From assembly GCF_030816615.1 (NCBI RefSeq), contig NZ_JAUSYD010000001.1:3866501-3930500 (forward strand): 64,000 nucleotides of DNA. The letters run 5' to 3'. Positions 8,913-16,396 of this stretch are shown piece by piece. Under the pieces are notes generated by a model. It made no database searches. It saw only the letters and a program-made list of their open reading frames with translations, and was not told where the DNA came from. Within the stretch, counting starts at the first letter, position 1. The number at the start of each line of letters is the position of its first letter. Origin of the DNA: Streptomyces sp. B1I3 (lineage in GTDB: Bacteria; Actinomycetota; Actinomycetes; Streptomycetales; Streptomycetaceae). A program made the position numbers and the translations under genes.

Positions 8913-9158
8913 GTGTGTCGATTGCCCGACGGGGAGCAGCGGAACCAGGCACGGACGCGACGCGACGCGCGCGAGGTGCCCGAGGCGCGGGAGAGCGTGC
9001 CGGACGCGCAGGAGAGTGACGCGGCGCGCCGGAGGCGCCGGGCTCAGTTCCTCCGGGAGCTCCACGAGGCGAAGCAGCTCCGCGACCGGGTCCAGCCGCG
9101 CCGCGCCCGTGCCGCCCGTATGCGCCAACAGATGCGGATGCGCACATTCCGCTGGTGA
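8913..9158 (+). CDS. Arg-rich small hypothetical protein
   Basis: This small, strongly basic reading frame of about 81 residues ends MRQQMRMRTFRW. The middle (RRAQFLRELHEAKQLRDRVQPRRARAARM, read in parts) looks like one long charged helix. The start is uncertain: GTG codons occur at 8883, 8886, 8910 and 8913, and I chose 8913 because AGG and GGG precede it. It lies divergent to upp and upstream of the tadA pair. I recognise no domain; a nucleic-acid contact would fit the charge but is only a guess. Confidence 0.5.
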   Translation: MCRLPDGEQRNQARTRRDAREVPEARESVPDAQESDAARRRRRAQFLRELHEAKQLRDRVQPRRARAARMRQQMRMRTFRW

Positions 9159-9374
9159 CCACCGCCCGCCGGTCCCGCGAAGCACCTGCGGAGTACTGCA
9201 CGGGAGCTGCCGCCGACCGGGCGCTCCCGGAACTGATGGCCGACGCAACGGCCGAAGAGGTCTCGCAACGCGCTCGTTTCTGCCACGATGCCGATTGGGC
9301 GGGGCCCAGAGCAGCCGGATGACCGTCTGCCCTCCCGTCGGACCGATTCGCCTATGACCAGTGGGAGAGTCACG

Positions 9375-9947
9375 GTGTACTTCGCCGCACTGCTCGCGCG
9401 CACCGAAGACGGGTGGGAAGCGAGCGATACAGAGCTCGACGATGTGGAAACCCTGTCCGACCTGACGGATCTGGCCCGTGAGGCCTCGGTGGACGAGGAC
9501 ACGGTCCTGGTCTACATCGAGCAGGAGGACGCCTGGTTCGGCGTCGTCCGGGTGGACGGTGAGGAGGACCCCCGTATCTACGTCTCGGACGCGTCCGCCG
9601 CCGCCCGCTCCTCGTACGGGGAGATCCTGCTCACCGACGAACTGCTCGGCCGCGAACCCGGGGCCGATGACGAGATCGCCGCACTCGAGGAGCTCGTCGA
9701 CCTCGACGGTACGGAGGACGGCGACCCTGACGTGACCAAGGACGGCGCCGACCCGGCCGACGCCGCCGTCCCCGACCTCGATCCGGACCACGACCCCGAC
9801 GCCGTACCGGCGGGGCCGCTCGGTGATCTCGGGCTCCTGGCCGACCTCGGCCTGTCCGAGAAGGACCTGCTGACCCTGCGCACCGACGCCCTCATGGAGA
9901 TCGCGGACGCCCTCGGCGCCTCCGATGTCCTGGAGACCGTCCGCTAG
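9375..9947 (+). CDS. tRNA adenosine deaminase-associated protein
   Basis: This 190-residue acidic protein is found next to tadA throughout Streptomyces. It opens with VYFAALLARTEDGWEASDTE, and its middle is Asp-rich (about residues 110-150, with many DPD and EDGD runs). A more ordered end follows (LGLSEKDLLTLRTDALMEIADALG). Its function is not established; the association with TadA is by gene neighbourhood. I took the GTG at 9375 because GGGAGA lies 6 nt ahead; an in-frame ATG at 9354 lacks a ribosome site. Only 9 bp separate it from tadA. Confidence 0.78.
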   Translation: MYFAALLARTEDGWEASDTELDDVETLSDLTDLAREASVDEDTVLVYIEQEDAWFGVVRVDGEEDPRIYVSDASAAARSSYGEILLTDELLGREPGADDEIAALEELVDLDGTEDGDPDVTKDGADPADAAVPDLDPDHDPDAVPAGPLGDLGLLADLGLSEKDLLTLRTDALMEIADALGASDVLETVR

Positions 9948-9956
9948 GGTCCGCGG

Positions 9957-10457
9957 GTGACCGCACCACCACCCCCACCCCACACAACCCCTCCCACCGA
10001 TCCCGTACGGGACCCGTGGCAGGCACCCATGCGCCAGGCCCTCGAAGAGGCCGCGCAGGCGGCGCTGGCCGGCGATGTGCCGGTCGGCGCCGTCGTGCTG
10101 GGCCCGGACGGCACCCTGCTCGCCAGGGGTCACAACGAACGCGAGGCGGCCGGCGACCCGACCGCGCACGCCGAGGTGCTCGCCCTGCGCCGCGCCGCCA
10201 CCGCCCTCGGCGCCTGGCGGCTGACCGGCTGCACGCTGGTGGTGACCCTGGAGCCCTGCACCATGTGCGCGGGGGCACTCGTGCAGTCCCGGGTCGGCCG
10301 GGTGGTCTACGGGGCGCGGGACGAGAAGGCCGGGGCTGCCGGTTCGCTCTGGGACGTCGTCCGCGACCGCAGGCTGAACCACCGCCCCGAGGTGATCCAC
10401 GGCGTCCTGGAGGATGCCTGCGCCGCCCAGCTGACGGCGTTCTTCCGCCACCGCTGA
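9957..10457 (+). CDS. tadA: tRNA(adenine-34) deaminase
   Basis: TadA converts A34 to inosine in tRNA-Arg(ACG), allowing that tRNA to read three codons. The 166-residue protein has the full zinc-deaminase signature: H71 and E73 in TAHAEVLALRRA, then C101 and C104 in LEPCTMCAGALVQSRVGRVV. A Pro/Thr-rich N-terminus of about 20 residues precedes the fold. The GTG at 9957 follows TAGGGT (9945-9950), which overlaps the stop of the upstream gene, so an internal leaderless promoter is possible. Its substrate, tRNA-Arg(ACG), is encoded in this same window at 31389-31461. Confidence 0.93.
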   Translation: MTAPPPPPHTTPPTDPVRDPWQAPMRQALEEAAQAALAGDVPVGAVVLGPDGTLLARGHNEREAAGDPTAHAEVLALRRAATALGAWRLTGCTLVVTLEPCTMCAGALVQSRVGRVVYGARDEKAGAAGSLWDVVRDRRLNHRPEVIHGVLEDACAAQLTAFFRHR

Positions 10458-10536
10458 CACCACCCCCGGAGCACCGCGCGGGCCTGCCGGGAATCGGATT
10501 TCGAACCAGGGCCCGGGATGGTCTAAGCTCTCTCTC

Positions 10537-10621
10537 GGTAGCGTGTCCGAGCGGCCGAAGGAGCTCGCCTCGAAAGCGAGTGTGGGGAAACTCACCGAGG
10601 GTTCAAATCCCTCCGCTACCG
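10537..10621 (+). tRNA. tRNA-Ser(CGA)
   Basis: Acceptor arms GGTAGCG (10537-10543) and CGCTACC (10614-10620) pair fully, with discriminator G at 10621. The anticodon stem CTCGC/GCGAG encloses the loop CTCGAAA, giving anticodon CGA for UCG codons. A long variable arm (TGTGGGGAAACTCACC) is typical of serine tRNAs. The T-loop is GGGTTCAAATCCC. CCA is not encoded. Confidence 0.96.
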
Positions 10622-10628
10622 CTCTGAA

Positions 10629-10661
10629 CGAAGGGCCCGGCGCAATGCGCCGGGCCCTTCG
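10629..10661 (+). terminator. Strong hairpin after tRNA-Ser(CGA)
   Basis: The arms CGAAGGGCCCGGCGC (10629-10643) and GCGCCGGGCCCTTCG (10647-10661) are perfectly complementary around a 3-nt AAT loop, 8 nt after the tRNA. It is a very stable terminator, probably for the tRNA transcript. Confidence 0.88.
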
Positions 10662-11064
10662 AGCGTTCCTGGGCGGTTTTCGAGCGTTCCTGGGCGGCTG
10701 TGGAGGTACCGGCCGGAAGGGGCCGTGGCCGGGGTGTGAGGTCGGGGGAAGCGGCATCGGGGGGACAAGCCGCTTCCCCCGGTGGGAACAGGGACCGGAA
10801 GGCCTCACCGTGGTCGGGGGGGAAGTGCCACGGCGCGGACCTCGTGGAGGTCCTGTCCCTCGGCCCGTGCGGTTCTGACACACGACGCGGGCCGTCTCCC
10901 ATCCTCCTCCCCACCAGAAGCCCCGCCCGTGGACAAAGGGCCCGAATCGTCGGGTCCTTGGTCCCTAAAGGGGGCGTCAGTGATCAGAAACGGCCCCTGG
11001 ATACGAGCATGTGTGCGGCTAGAATCACGCGACTGCGCAGGTGATCGAACGGAGGGGCGAGGCT
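10660..11064. other. Intergenic stretch with a short tandem repeat and a promoter-like box
   Basis: I see no convincing gene in these 400 bases. The left edge carries two copies of CGAGCGTTCCTGGGCGG (10660-10676 and 10681-10697, period 21), the first overlapping the terminator. Near the right edge TAGAAT (11020-11025) is a plausible -10 box for the small membrane protein that follows. Confidence 0.5.
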
Positions 11065-11229
11065 GTGGTGCAAGCGAAGAAGATCGCGCTCTACTTGATT
11101 GTGGTCTTCGTGCTGTACACGATCATCACGTCTCCCGCCCGGGCCGCCGACCTCGTCCAAGTAGGGTTCGAAGGCATATCGAGTGCCGCTCAGGGCGTCG
11201 GAGACTTCATGTCCGAGCTCGTGAAGTAG
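11065..11229 (+). CDS. Small single-pass membrane protein
   Basis: This 54-residue protein has a positively charged start (VVQAKKIALYLIVVFVLYTI), one transmembrane helix at about residues 6-23 and a short outer tail ending VGDFMSELVK. I recognise it only as a short conserved Streptomyces hypothetical. The start could be the GTG at 11065 or 11068; GGAGGGG at 11051-11057 fits 11065 best. The stop is 10 bp before the Dabb-family gene, so the two are probably co-transcribed. Confidence 0.7.
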   Translation: MVQAKKIALYLIVVFVLYTIITSPARAADLVQVGFEGISSAAQGVGDFMSELVK

Positions 11230-11239
11230 GAGAACCCTC

Positions 11240-11533
11240 ATGATCCGCCACCTGGTCCTGTTCAAGCTGAACGACGGCGTCGAGCGGGACGATCCGCGGG
11301 TCGTCGCCGGGGCCCGGGCCTTCCGGGAGCTCGGCGGGAAGATTCCCGAACTGGAGTTCTGGGAGTGCGCCTGGAACATCACCGATCGGCCGATCGCCTA
11401 CGACTTCGCCATCAACTCGGCGGTCGCCGACGAGGACTCCCTGAAGCGCTACATCGAGCATCCGGCCCATCAGGAGGCCGCCGGCCAGTGGCGCGCGTTC
11501 GCCACTTGGGTGATCGCCGACTACCCCTTCTGA
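11240..11533 (+). CDS. Dabb-family stress-responsive alpha/beta-barrel protein
   Basis: This 97-residue cytoplasmic protein has the dimeric A/B barrel (Dabb) fold. Signatures are MIRHLVLFKLNDGV at the N-terminus, a central strand ELEFWECAWNI, and DYDFAIN-like YDFAINSAVADEDSLKRYIE leading to HPAHQ. Bacterial members are small stress-linked proteins of poorly defined activity. The ATG at 11240 has GGAG about 7 nt upstream. A T-tailed hairpin follows the stop. Confidence 0.85.
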   Translation: MIRHLVLFKLNDGVERDDPRVVAGARAFRELGGKIPELEFWECAWNITDRPIAYDFAINSAVADEDSLKRYIEHPAHQEAAGQWRAFATWVIADYPF

Positions 11534-11556
11534 CCTTCGGGCCCGCCGGTCCACCC

Positions 11557-11585
11557 GCCCCTCACCGTACAAGGGAGGGGCTTTT
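11557..11585 (+). terminator. Rho-independent terminator after the Dabb gene
   Basis: GCCCCTC (11557-11563) pairs with GAGGGGC (11575-11581) and is followed at once by TTTT (11582-11585). This is a classical intrinsic terminator, 25 bp after the Dabb stop. Confidence 0.8.
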
Positions 11586-11718
11586 CCGTATGTTTAAACC
11601 GTTTTGCCCTCAACACGACTCCATGCGGTGCTTGCGCATAGTGGATACGTCTTGTGATGCTATGACCGCTTTTGACGGATGAGTTGACCGTAGTTGACCG
11701 CAAAGGGGTGGCGACACC

Positions 11719-12609
11719 GTGCCGGCCAGTACAGCGCCTCAAGTCCCGCCCCAGAACGCCCAGACCGACGACGTCCCGACCGACGACATCCCGACCGATG
11801 ACATCCAGACCGAGACGCCCGATCCCTCCGTGACACCCGCGAGGACCAGGGGCGCGGACACCAGGGCCCTCACCCAGGTGCTGTTCGGGCGCCTCAAGGA
11901 CCTCGAGCCCGGCACCCCCGAGCACCACCGGGTGCGGAACGCCCTCATCGAGGCGAACCTCCCGCTCGTGCGGTACGCGGCGGCCCGGTTCCGCAGCCGC
12001 AACGAACCCATGGAGGACGTCGTCCAGGTCGGCACCATCGGCCTGATCAACGCGATCGACCGGTTCGATCCGGAACGCGGCGTCCAGTTCCCCACGTTCG
12101 CCATGCCGACCGTGGTCGGCGAGATCAAGCGCTACTTCCGGGACAACGTGCGGACCGTGCACGTGCCGCGGCGGCTGCACGAACTCTGGGTCCAGGTCAC
12201 CGGGGCCACCGAGGACCTGACGACCGCTCACGGTCGCTCGCCGACGACCGCCGAGATCGCCGAGCGGCTGAAGATCGCGGAGGAGGAGGTCCTGGCCTGC
12301 ATCGAAGCGGGGCGCTCGTACCACGCGACCTCGCTGGAGGCGGCCCAGGAGGGTGACGGGCTGCCAGGCCTGCTGGACCGTCTGGGTTACGAGGACCCGG
12401 CCCTGGCCGGGGTCGAACACCGCGACCTCGTGAGGCACCTGCTCGTCCAGCTGCCCGAGCGCGAACAGCGGATCCTGCTGCTGCGCTACTACAACAACCT
12501 GACGCAGTCACAGATCAGCGCCGAACTCGGCGTCTCCCAGATGCATGTGTCAAGGCTTCTGGCCCGAAGTTTCGCCCGTCTGAGATCCGCAAACAGGATC
12601 GAGGCGTAG
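11719..12609 (+). CDS. sigF: SigB/SigF/SigG-family RNA polymerase sigma factor, first of a tandem pair
   Basis: This 296-residue alternative sigma factor of the stress and sporulation group has a 45-residue acidic low-complexity N-terminus. Region 2 is near residues 75-150 (LPLVRYAAARFRSRNEPMED, VQVGTIGLINAIDRFDPERG, FATFAMPTVVGEIKRYFRDN-like). Region 3 is near 160-200. The region 4 helix-turn-helix is near 255-290 (LTQSQISAELGVSQMHVSRLLARSFARL). The position next to tadA matches S. coelicolor sigF as I remember it, which acts late in spore maturation; the symbol rests on that memory. The GTG at 11719 has GGGG about 11 nt upstream. No anti-sigma gene is adjacent. Confidence 0.85.
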   Translation: MPASTAPQVPPQNAQTDDVPTDDIPTDDIQTETPDPSVTPARTRGADTRALTQVLFGRLKDLEPGTPEHHRVRNALIEANLPLVRYAAARFRSRNEPMEDVVQVGTIGLINAIDRFDPERGVQFPTFAMPTVVGEIKRYFRDNVRTVHVPRRLHELWVQVTGATEDLTTAHGRSPTTAEIAERLKIAEEEVLACIEAGRSYHATSLEAAQEGDGLPGLLDRLGYEDPALAGVEHRDLVRHLLVQLPEREQRILLLRYYNNLTQSQISAELGVSQMHVSRLLARSFARLRSANRIEA

Positions 12610-12843
12610 CCGGAACGGGTAGACCCCTCACAGGCCGGTGCCGGAGGTGTAAAAGCCGTACACCCCCTGTTTCCAGCGCAGTTTCGCCGCTGACTTGTCG
12701 ACATGTCACTACAGCGTGTTGCCGACATGTGACATTCTGCTGGAACCGCGTTTGCCGCAGCCCTACCTCCGGTATTCAGGTGGAGGCTGCGTTCCTCCGA
12801 TGGTCGTGGCCACCGCGACCGTCCGCGACCTCAAGGGGGTGGC
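12610..12843 (+). promoter_or_regulatory. sigN-like promoter region: SigB-type promoter and two GACATGT repeats
   Basis: CGACATGTCAC (about 12699-12709) and CGACATGTGAC (about 12723-12733) are near-identical sites 24 bp apart, each centred on a GACATGTC-like palindrome. Downstream, GTTT (12750-12753) and CGGTAT (12770-12775) are separated by 16 bases, matching the GTTT / GGGTAT consensus of SigB-family sigma factors. This suggests the second sigma gene is transcribed by a SigB-type sigma, perhaps itself or its neighbour. A regulator for the repeats cannot be named. Confidence 0.5.
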
Positions 12844-13710
12844 ATGTCCGCAGAACAGGGCAGCTCGAAGGTGCTCACGCTCACGAAGAGCGTGCCCGCA
12901 CCTGCCGTGCTCACCAGCTCGCCGGAAGCCATCGACACCCGCACCCTGTCACGCTCCCTGTTCCTGCGGCTCGCCGCGCTGGGCCCCGCCTCGGGTCCCG
13001 AAGGAACGGACAGTCCCGAGCGGACCTATGTGCGGGACACACTGATCGAGCTCAACCTCCCGCTCGTGCGGTACGCGGCGGCGCGGTTCCGGAGCCGCAA
13101 CGAACCCATGGAGGACATCGTCCAGGTCGGGACGATCGGCCTGATCAAGGCCATCGACCGCTTCGACTGCGAACGGGGCGTGGAGTTCCCCACGTTCGCG
13201 ATGCCGACCGTGGTCGGGGAGATCAAGCGCTTCTTCCGCGACACCTCCTGGTCGGTGCGGGTGCCGCGCCGGCTCCAGGAGCTGCGGCTCGCCCTCACCA
13301 AGACCAGTGACGAGCTCGCCCAGAAGCTCGACCGCTCGCCGACCGTGCCGGAGCTGGCCAAGGCTCTCGGGGTCTCCGAGGAGGACGTCGTCGACGGCCT
13401 CGCCGTGGGCAACGCCTACACGGCCTCCTCGCTGGACTCCCCGTCCCCCGAGGACGACGGCGGCGAGGGCTCGCTGGCGGACCGCTTGGGATACGAGGAC
13501 GCGGCGCTGGAAGGCGTCGAGTACCGCGAGTCCCTGAAGCCGCTGCTGGCCAAACTCGCCCCGCGCGAGCGGCAGATCATCATGCTGCGCTTCTTCGCCA
13601 ACATGACCCAGTCGCAGATCGGTGAGGAGGTCGGCATCTCGCAGATGCACGTCTCCCGGCTGCTGACCCGGACCCTCACCCAGCTCAGGGAGGGGCTCAT
13701 CGCCGACTGA
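12844..13710 (+). CDS. sigN: SigB/SigF/SigG-family RNA polymerase sigma factor, second of a tandem pair
   Basis: This 288-residue paralogue of the preceding sigma factor shares the region 2 block (LNLPLVRYAAARFRSRNEPM, VQVGTIGLIKAIDRFDCERG, MPTVVGEIKRFFRDTSWSVR). It also shares the region 4 helix-turn-helix (MTQSQIGEEVGISQMHVSRL). The N-termini differ completely, as expected after an old tandem duplication. The pair order matches S. coelicolor sigF-sigN as I remember it, and SigN acts during aerial hypha differentiation there; the symbol is a synteny-based inference. The ATG at 12844 follows AAGGGGGTGGC, giving a good ribosome site. A SigB-type promoter lies upstream. Confidence 0.84.
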   Translation: MSAEQGSSKVLTLTKSVPAPAVLTSSPEAIDTRTLSRSLFLRLAALGPASGPEGTDSPERTYVRDTLIELNLPLVRYAAARFRSRNEPMEDIVQVGTIGLIKAIDRFDCERGVEFPTFAMPTVVGEIKRFFRDTSWSVRVPRRLQELRLALTKTSDELAQKLDRSPTVPELAKALGVSEEDVVDGLAVGNAYTASSLDSPSPEDDGGEGSLADRLGYEDAALEGVEYRESLKPLLAKLAPRERQIIMLRFFANMTQSQIGEEVGISQMHVSRLLTRTLTQLREGLIAD

Positions 13711-14025
13711 CCCGCGTGGGCCCGGCCGGGGTGCGGACAGCCGCCGCCCCCCGCTCGGGCACACCAGGCAGTCCGGCGGTGCCGGCCTGCGGGACGGACG
13801 GCTCCACCGGCCGCCGGGGCACCTTGATCGCCGCCTCGGCGGCCGAGCCGTCCCGGGAGCCCGGGGGGGCGGCCGCCCCACCTGGGAGGGACCCGGCCTC
13901 GGGGAACATCGGTACAGCCGTTGGCGCTGAGAACGATCATGGTCGGCCAACACGCCGGCTGGGGCTCCGCTGGGGTTCGCGGAAAGATCGCCGGTCGGGT
14001 GCCGGGGCCGGCTACGGTCCGCCTC
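13711..14025. other. Intergenic region between sigN-like gene and the Tn3 remnant
   Basis: No supported gene is visible in this stretch. It contains a self-complementary GC hairpin (GGGGCGGCCGCCCC, about 13866-13879) that may terminate the sigma gene. A 70-codon Pro/Ala-rich frame on the minus strand (13697-13909) has no recognisable domain and no good ribosome site, so I leave it uncalled. Confidence 0.45.
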
Positions 14026-14349
14026 GTGCCGGTGGAATTTCTGACTGATGAGCAGGCCGAAGCGTATGGCGAGGCGTATGGCGAGTTCGCCGAGGAGCCG
14101 ACCCGCCCTGAGCTGGAGTGGTTCCTCTTCCTGGACGACGTGGACCGGGATCCGATCGCGCTGCGGCGCTCGACGCACCACCAGTTCGGCTTCGCGCTCC
14201 AGATGTGCACGGTGCGCTACATCGGCCGATTCCTCCCGGACGACCCGCTCGACGCCCCCTGGCCGGTTGTCGAGCACCTGGCCGCGCAGCTCGGCATCGA
14301 GGACCCGTCGGTGGTGAAGCGGTACACCGAGCGGCCGAAGACGGCGGAA
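14026..14349 (+). pseudogene. Tn3-family transposase, N-terminal DUF4158 fragment
   Basis: About 108 codons from the GTG at 14026 encode the N-terminal DUF4158 domain of a Tn3-family transposase: EFLTDEQAEAYGEAYGEF, then HHQFGFALQMCTVRYIGRFL. Intact transposases of this family are close to 1000 residues, so nearly 90 percent is missing. The frame passes at about 14349 into sequence that makes sense only in another frame as a TetR C-terminus. This is therefore a deletion or recombination scar rather than a functional gene. Confidence 0.82.
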
Positions 14350-14587
14350 ACTGCCCTACTTCGCCTCCGTCCAGCACTACTTGGAATCCGAGCATGAGGC
14401 GGGCAACGCCGACGTGCCCGACGCCGAGAGCGCCGCGAACCAGTTCCTCGGCATGATCGCTAACTACGTCCTGTGGCCCCGCATGCTGCTGACCGGCTGG
14501 AACCCCGCAGCCTCCGACATCCACAACGCCGTCGAAGAGGCCGTCCAGACCATGCTCGCCAGATACACCCCCGACCCGCCGGCCTGA
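14350..14587 (+). pseudogene. TetR-family regulator, C-terminal fragment
   Basis: Read in the frame of 14381, the sequence encodes LPYFASVQHYLESEHEAG... NQFLGMIANYVLWPRMLL and ends MLARYTPDPPA. This resembles the C-terminal ligand/dimer domain of a TetR-family repressor. No helix-turn-helix half is present, because the upstream sequence is the transposase fragment in a different frame. The gene was evidently cut when the mobile element inserted or was deleted. Confidence 0.65.
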
Positions 14588-14652
14588 CCCGAAGCCGGAA
14601 CTTCGACACTGACGCGCAATGCCCAAGATCCGCGACGCCTTCACCCGTGACA

Positions 14653-14679
14653 CCTGTCGGCAAACGGTTTGCCGACAGG
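14653..14679. promoter_or_regulatory. Perfect 27-bp palindrome, probable res subsite of the Tn3 remnant
   Basis: CCTGTCGGCAAAC and GTTTGCCGACAGG are perfect inverted arms around a single central G. Serine resolvases bind paired TGTC...GACA sites of this type. It lies between the transposase fragment and the resolvase fragment, where a Tn3-type res site is expected. Confidence 0.65.
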
Positions 14680-14807
14680 CGGCCGAAGCGTCCGGTGAAC
14701 CCGTGTAATCAGGGGGTTCGAGGCGGCGCGAATCCAATCAGATCCGATGCTGATCGCTGACAGGATGTGACGACAGACAGGGTCCGATCCTCCGTACATG
14801 CCCTTCG

Positions 14808-15100
14808 GTGGCGAACCTGGTCTACAAGCGGGTCTCGACCGACTCGCAGTCGACCTCCCGGCAGAACCTCGTCCTGGCCGAGGCCGGGATCAAGGAGCCC
14901 ATGGCGTTCGAGGAGGAGTCCGGCACCTCCGGCCGCCTCCACCCGCTCCAGCGCCCGAAGTTCGGCGAGCTGCTGGCGTACGCGCGGCCGGGCGACACCG
15001 TGCACCTCTCAGAGATGTGCCGCCTCGTACGCGGCACCGGGCACATCCTCGACGTGCTCGACGTCCTGCACCAGGGCCGCCTCGCCCTGCGCACCCCGAG
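14808..15100 (+). pseudogene. Serine recombinase (resolvase), N-terminal fragment
   Basis: From the GTG at 14808 the frame reads ANLVYKRVSTDSQSTSRQNL with the nucleophile context YKRVST (S10), then PKFGELLAYARPGDTVHLSE and GHILDVLDVLHQGRLALR. That is the N-terminal catalytic domain of a Tn3-type resolvase. Family similarity stops at about 15100, where the expected rest of the catalytic domain and the DNA-binding helix-turn-helix should follow. The frame continues as low-complexity sequence. It is a truncated partner of the upstream transposase fragment. Confidence 0.82.
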
Positions 15101-15124
15101 GCCGGGACCGCCGCGGAAAGGGAC

Positions 15125-15165
15125 GCACCCGCCTCCCCCGTCGGTCGGACGCGGGAGGCGGGTGC
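15125..15165. terminator. GC hairpin between the Tn3 remnant and a convergent gene
   Basis: GCACCCGCCTCCC (15125-15137) is perfectly complementary to GGGAGGCGGGTGC (15153-15165) around a 15-nt loop. It lies downstream of the minus-strand membrane-protein gene ending at 15277 and could terminate transcription from either side. Confidence 0.7.
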
Positions 15166-15276
15166 GGAAGAGGCCGTACGACGCCTTGTACGGATGCCTG
15201 GCGGGTCCTGCGAGCCCTCGGGCTCCGTCGCCCCGGAATCAGCGCCAGGGAACAGGGGGTACGGACAGGGGTCCGG

Positions 15277-15492
15277 TCAGCCGAGCGCGAGCCAGGCGAC
15301 GGCACCGAGGACGACGAGGACCGCGACGACGGCCACGATCACCCCGGTCCTCGAACCGGACGAGGCCGCAGCCGGCTGCTGCCTGCGCTGCGGCTCGCCC
15401 TCGTCGACGAAGGCGCGGAACATCTGGGTGCTGCCCGCCGGATCGTGAGTGCCCTCGGGGCCCGGCTGCGGGGCGTGGGGGTTGTGTGCCAT
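15277..15492 (-). CDS. Small C-tail-anchored membrane protein
   Basis: This 71-residue protein has a hydrophilic N-terminus (MAHNPHAPQPGPEGTHDP, then FRAFVDEGEPQRRQQ) and one C-terminal transmembrane helix at about residues 50-70 (GVIVAVVAVLVVLGAVAWLA). I recognise no domain. The ATG at 15492 follows TAGGGT (15506-15501) by 8 nt, so a leaderless transcript is likely; the longer open frame upstream has no independent support. Confidence 0.72.
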   Translation of the reverse strand: MAHNPHAPQPGPEGTHDPAGSTQMFRAFVDEGEPQRRQQPAAASSGSRTGVIVAVVAVLVVLGAVAWLALG

Positions 15493-15785
15493 GGCCCAGG
15501 ACCCTAGCGAACTCGGCCGTTCCGCCCAACCCCCGGGTCCGCGAAGGGTGATGCCCGTCCGGGATGTCCACCGCCTCTTCACCCGGCCGCCGAAGCGCTC
15601 ATGGCGTCTCCGCGCGCTCCGTCCCCTGCCTCCGCACGCGTCCCGCACCCTCCTTCCGCCGCTCTCCCCCAGAGCCTGACTGTGCCCAGGGCCACACCCG
15701 TACCCGGTCATCCCCTGTGCGCTGGGCGCTTGACCGGGAGCCTACGGAGGCTTTTGGCTTCCTTTACTTATGCAAGCCCCATTTC

Positions 15786-15830
15786 GTTTGCCTGCAGCAA
15801 CCAACAGCTTCTATCGTTGCCCTAAGCAAC
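15786..15830 (+). promoter_or_regulatory. Two GTTGC-type palindromes ahead of marR, probable operators
   Basis: GTTTGCCTGCAGCAAC (15786-15801) and GTTGCCCTAAGCAAC (15816-15830) are dyads with GTTGC/GCAAC arms, 30 bp apart. They end about 15 bp before the MarR start. MarR-family repressors bind dyads of this size, so autoregulation and control of the downstream efflux gene are likely. Confidence 0.6.
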
Positions 15831-15845
15831 AAGATGAACCGTGAG

Positions 15846-16373
15846 ATGTCTGGAGGGCCGGTGGCCGCACGGAGCCAGTACGAAGAACTGGCCCGGCAGC
15901 TCAGCGCCGTCGGAGCCGTCAAACGGGGCCTCGCCCGCATCCTGCCCGCCGAGTGCCCGAGCGGCGCGGCCGCGGTGCTCACGCTCCTGGCCAAGTACGG
16001 CGAGATGCGGATCACCCGGCTGGCCGAGCTGCTGGCCGTCGACATGTCGGTGACCAGCAGACATGTCGCTCACGTGGTGGACAACGGCTGGATCGAGCGG
16101 TTTCCGGACCCGGCGGACAAGCGGTCCCGCATCCTGCGGCTGACCCCGGCCGGCGACGCACTGCTCGACGACCTGACACGGCGGACCACCGAAATGTTCG
16201 CCCACAACCTCATCGACTGGTCCGACGAAGAAGTCGGACAGCTCAACACGTTGTTGTCCCGGCTGCGCGACAGTTTCTCCTGCCGCGGCTCCGGTGGATG
16301 CGCCCCCGGACGCCACAGCGGCGACTGCCGCGCCGGGCACTCCGACGACTCGTACACCCGTACACCCGTGTAA
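15846..16373 (+). CDS. MarR-family transcriptional regulator with Cys/His-rich tail
   Basis: This 175-residue winged-helix repressor has its DNA-binding core at about residues 45-105 (ITRLAELLAVDMSVTSRHVA, then the wing DPADKRSRILRLTPAG). Dimer helices lie on either side. After residue 143 the chain continues into an unusual tail, CRGSGGCAPGRHSGDCRAGH, with three cysteines and two histidines that could bind metal or sense oxidants. Starts at 15834, 15846 and 15861 are possible; I use the ATG at 15846. The next gene is an efflux transporter 23 bp downstream, and two dyads lie upstream, the usual layout for a self-regulated MarR-efflux operon. Confidence 0.82.
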   Translation: MSGGPVAARSQYEELARQLSAVGAVKRGLARILPAECPSGAAAVLTLLAKYGEMRITRLAELLAVDMSVTSRHVAHVVDNGWIERFPDPADKRSRILRLTPAGDALLDDLTRRTTEMFAHNLIDWSDEEVGQLNTLLSRLRDSFSCRGSGGCAPGRHSGDCRAGHSDDSYTRTPV

Positions 16374-16396
16374 CAGAAGCAAAGACAAGGATTTTC

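Noticed and set aside
13697..13909. A 70-codon minus-strand frame after the second sigma gene
   Set aside because: Pro/Ala-rich, no family, poor ribosome site, and it overlaps the end of the sigma gene.
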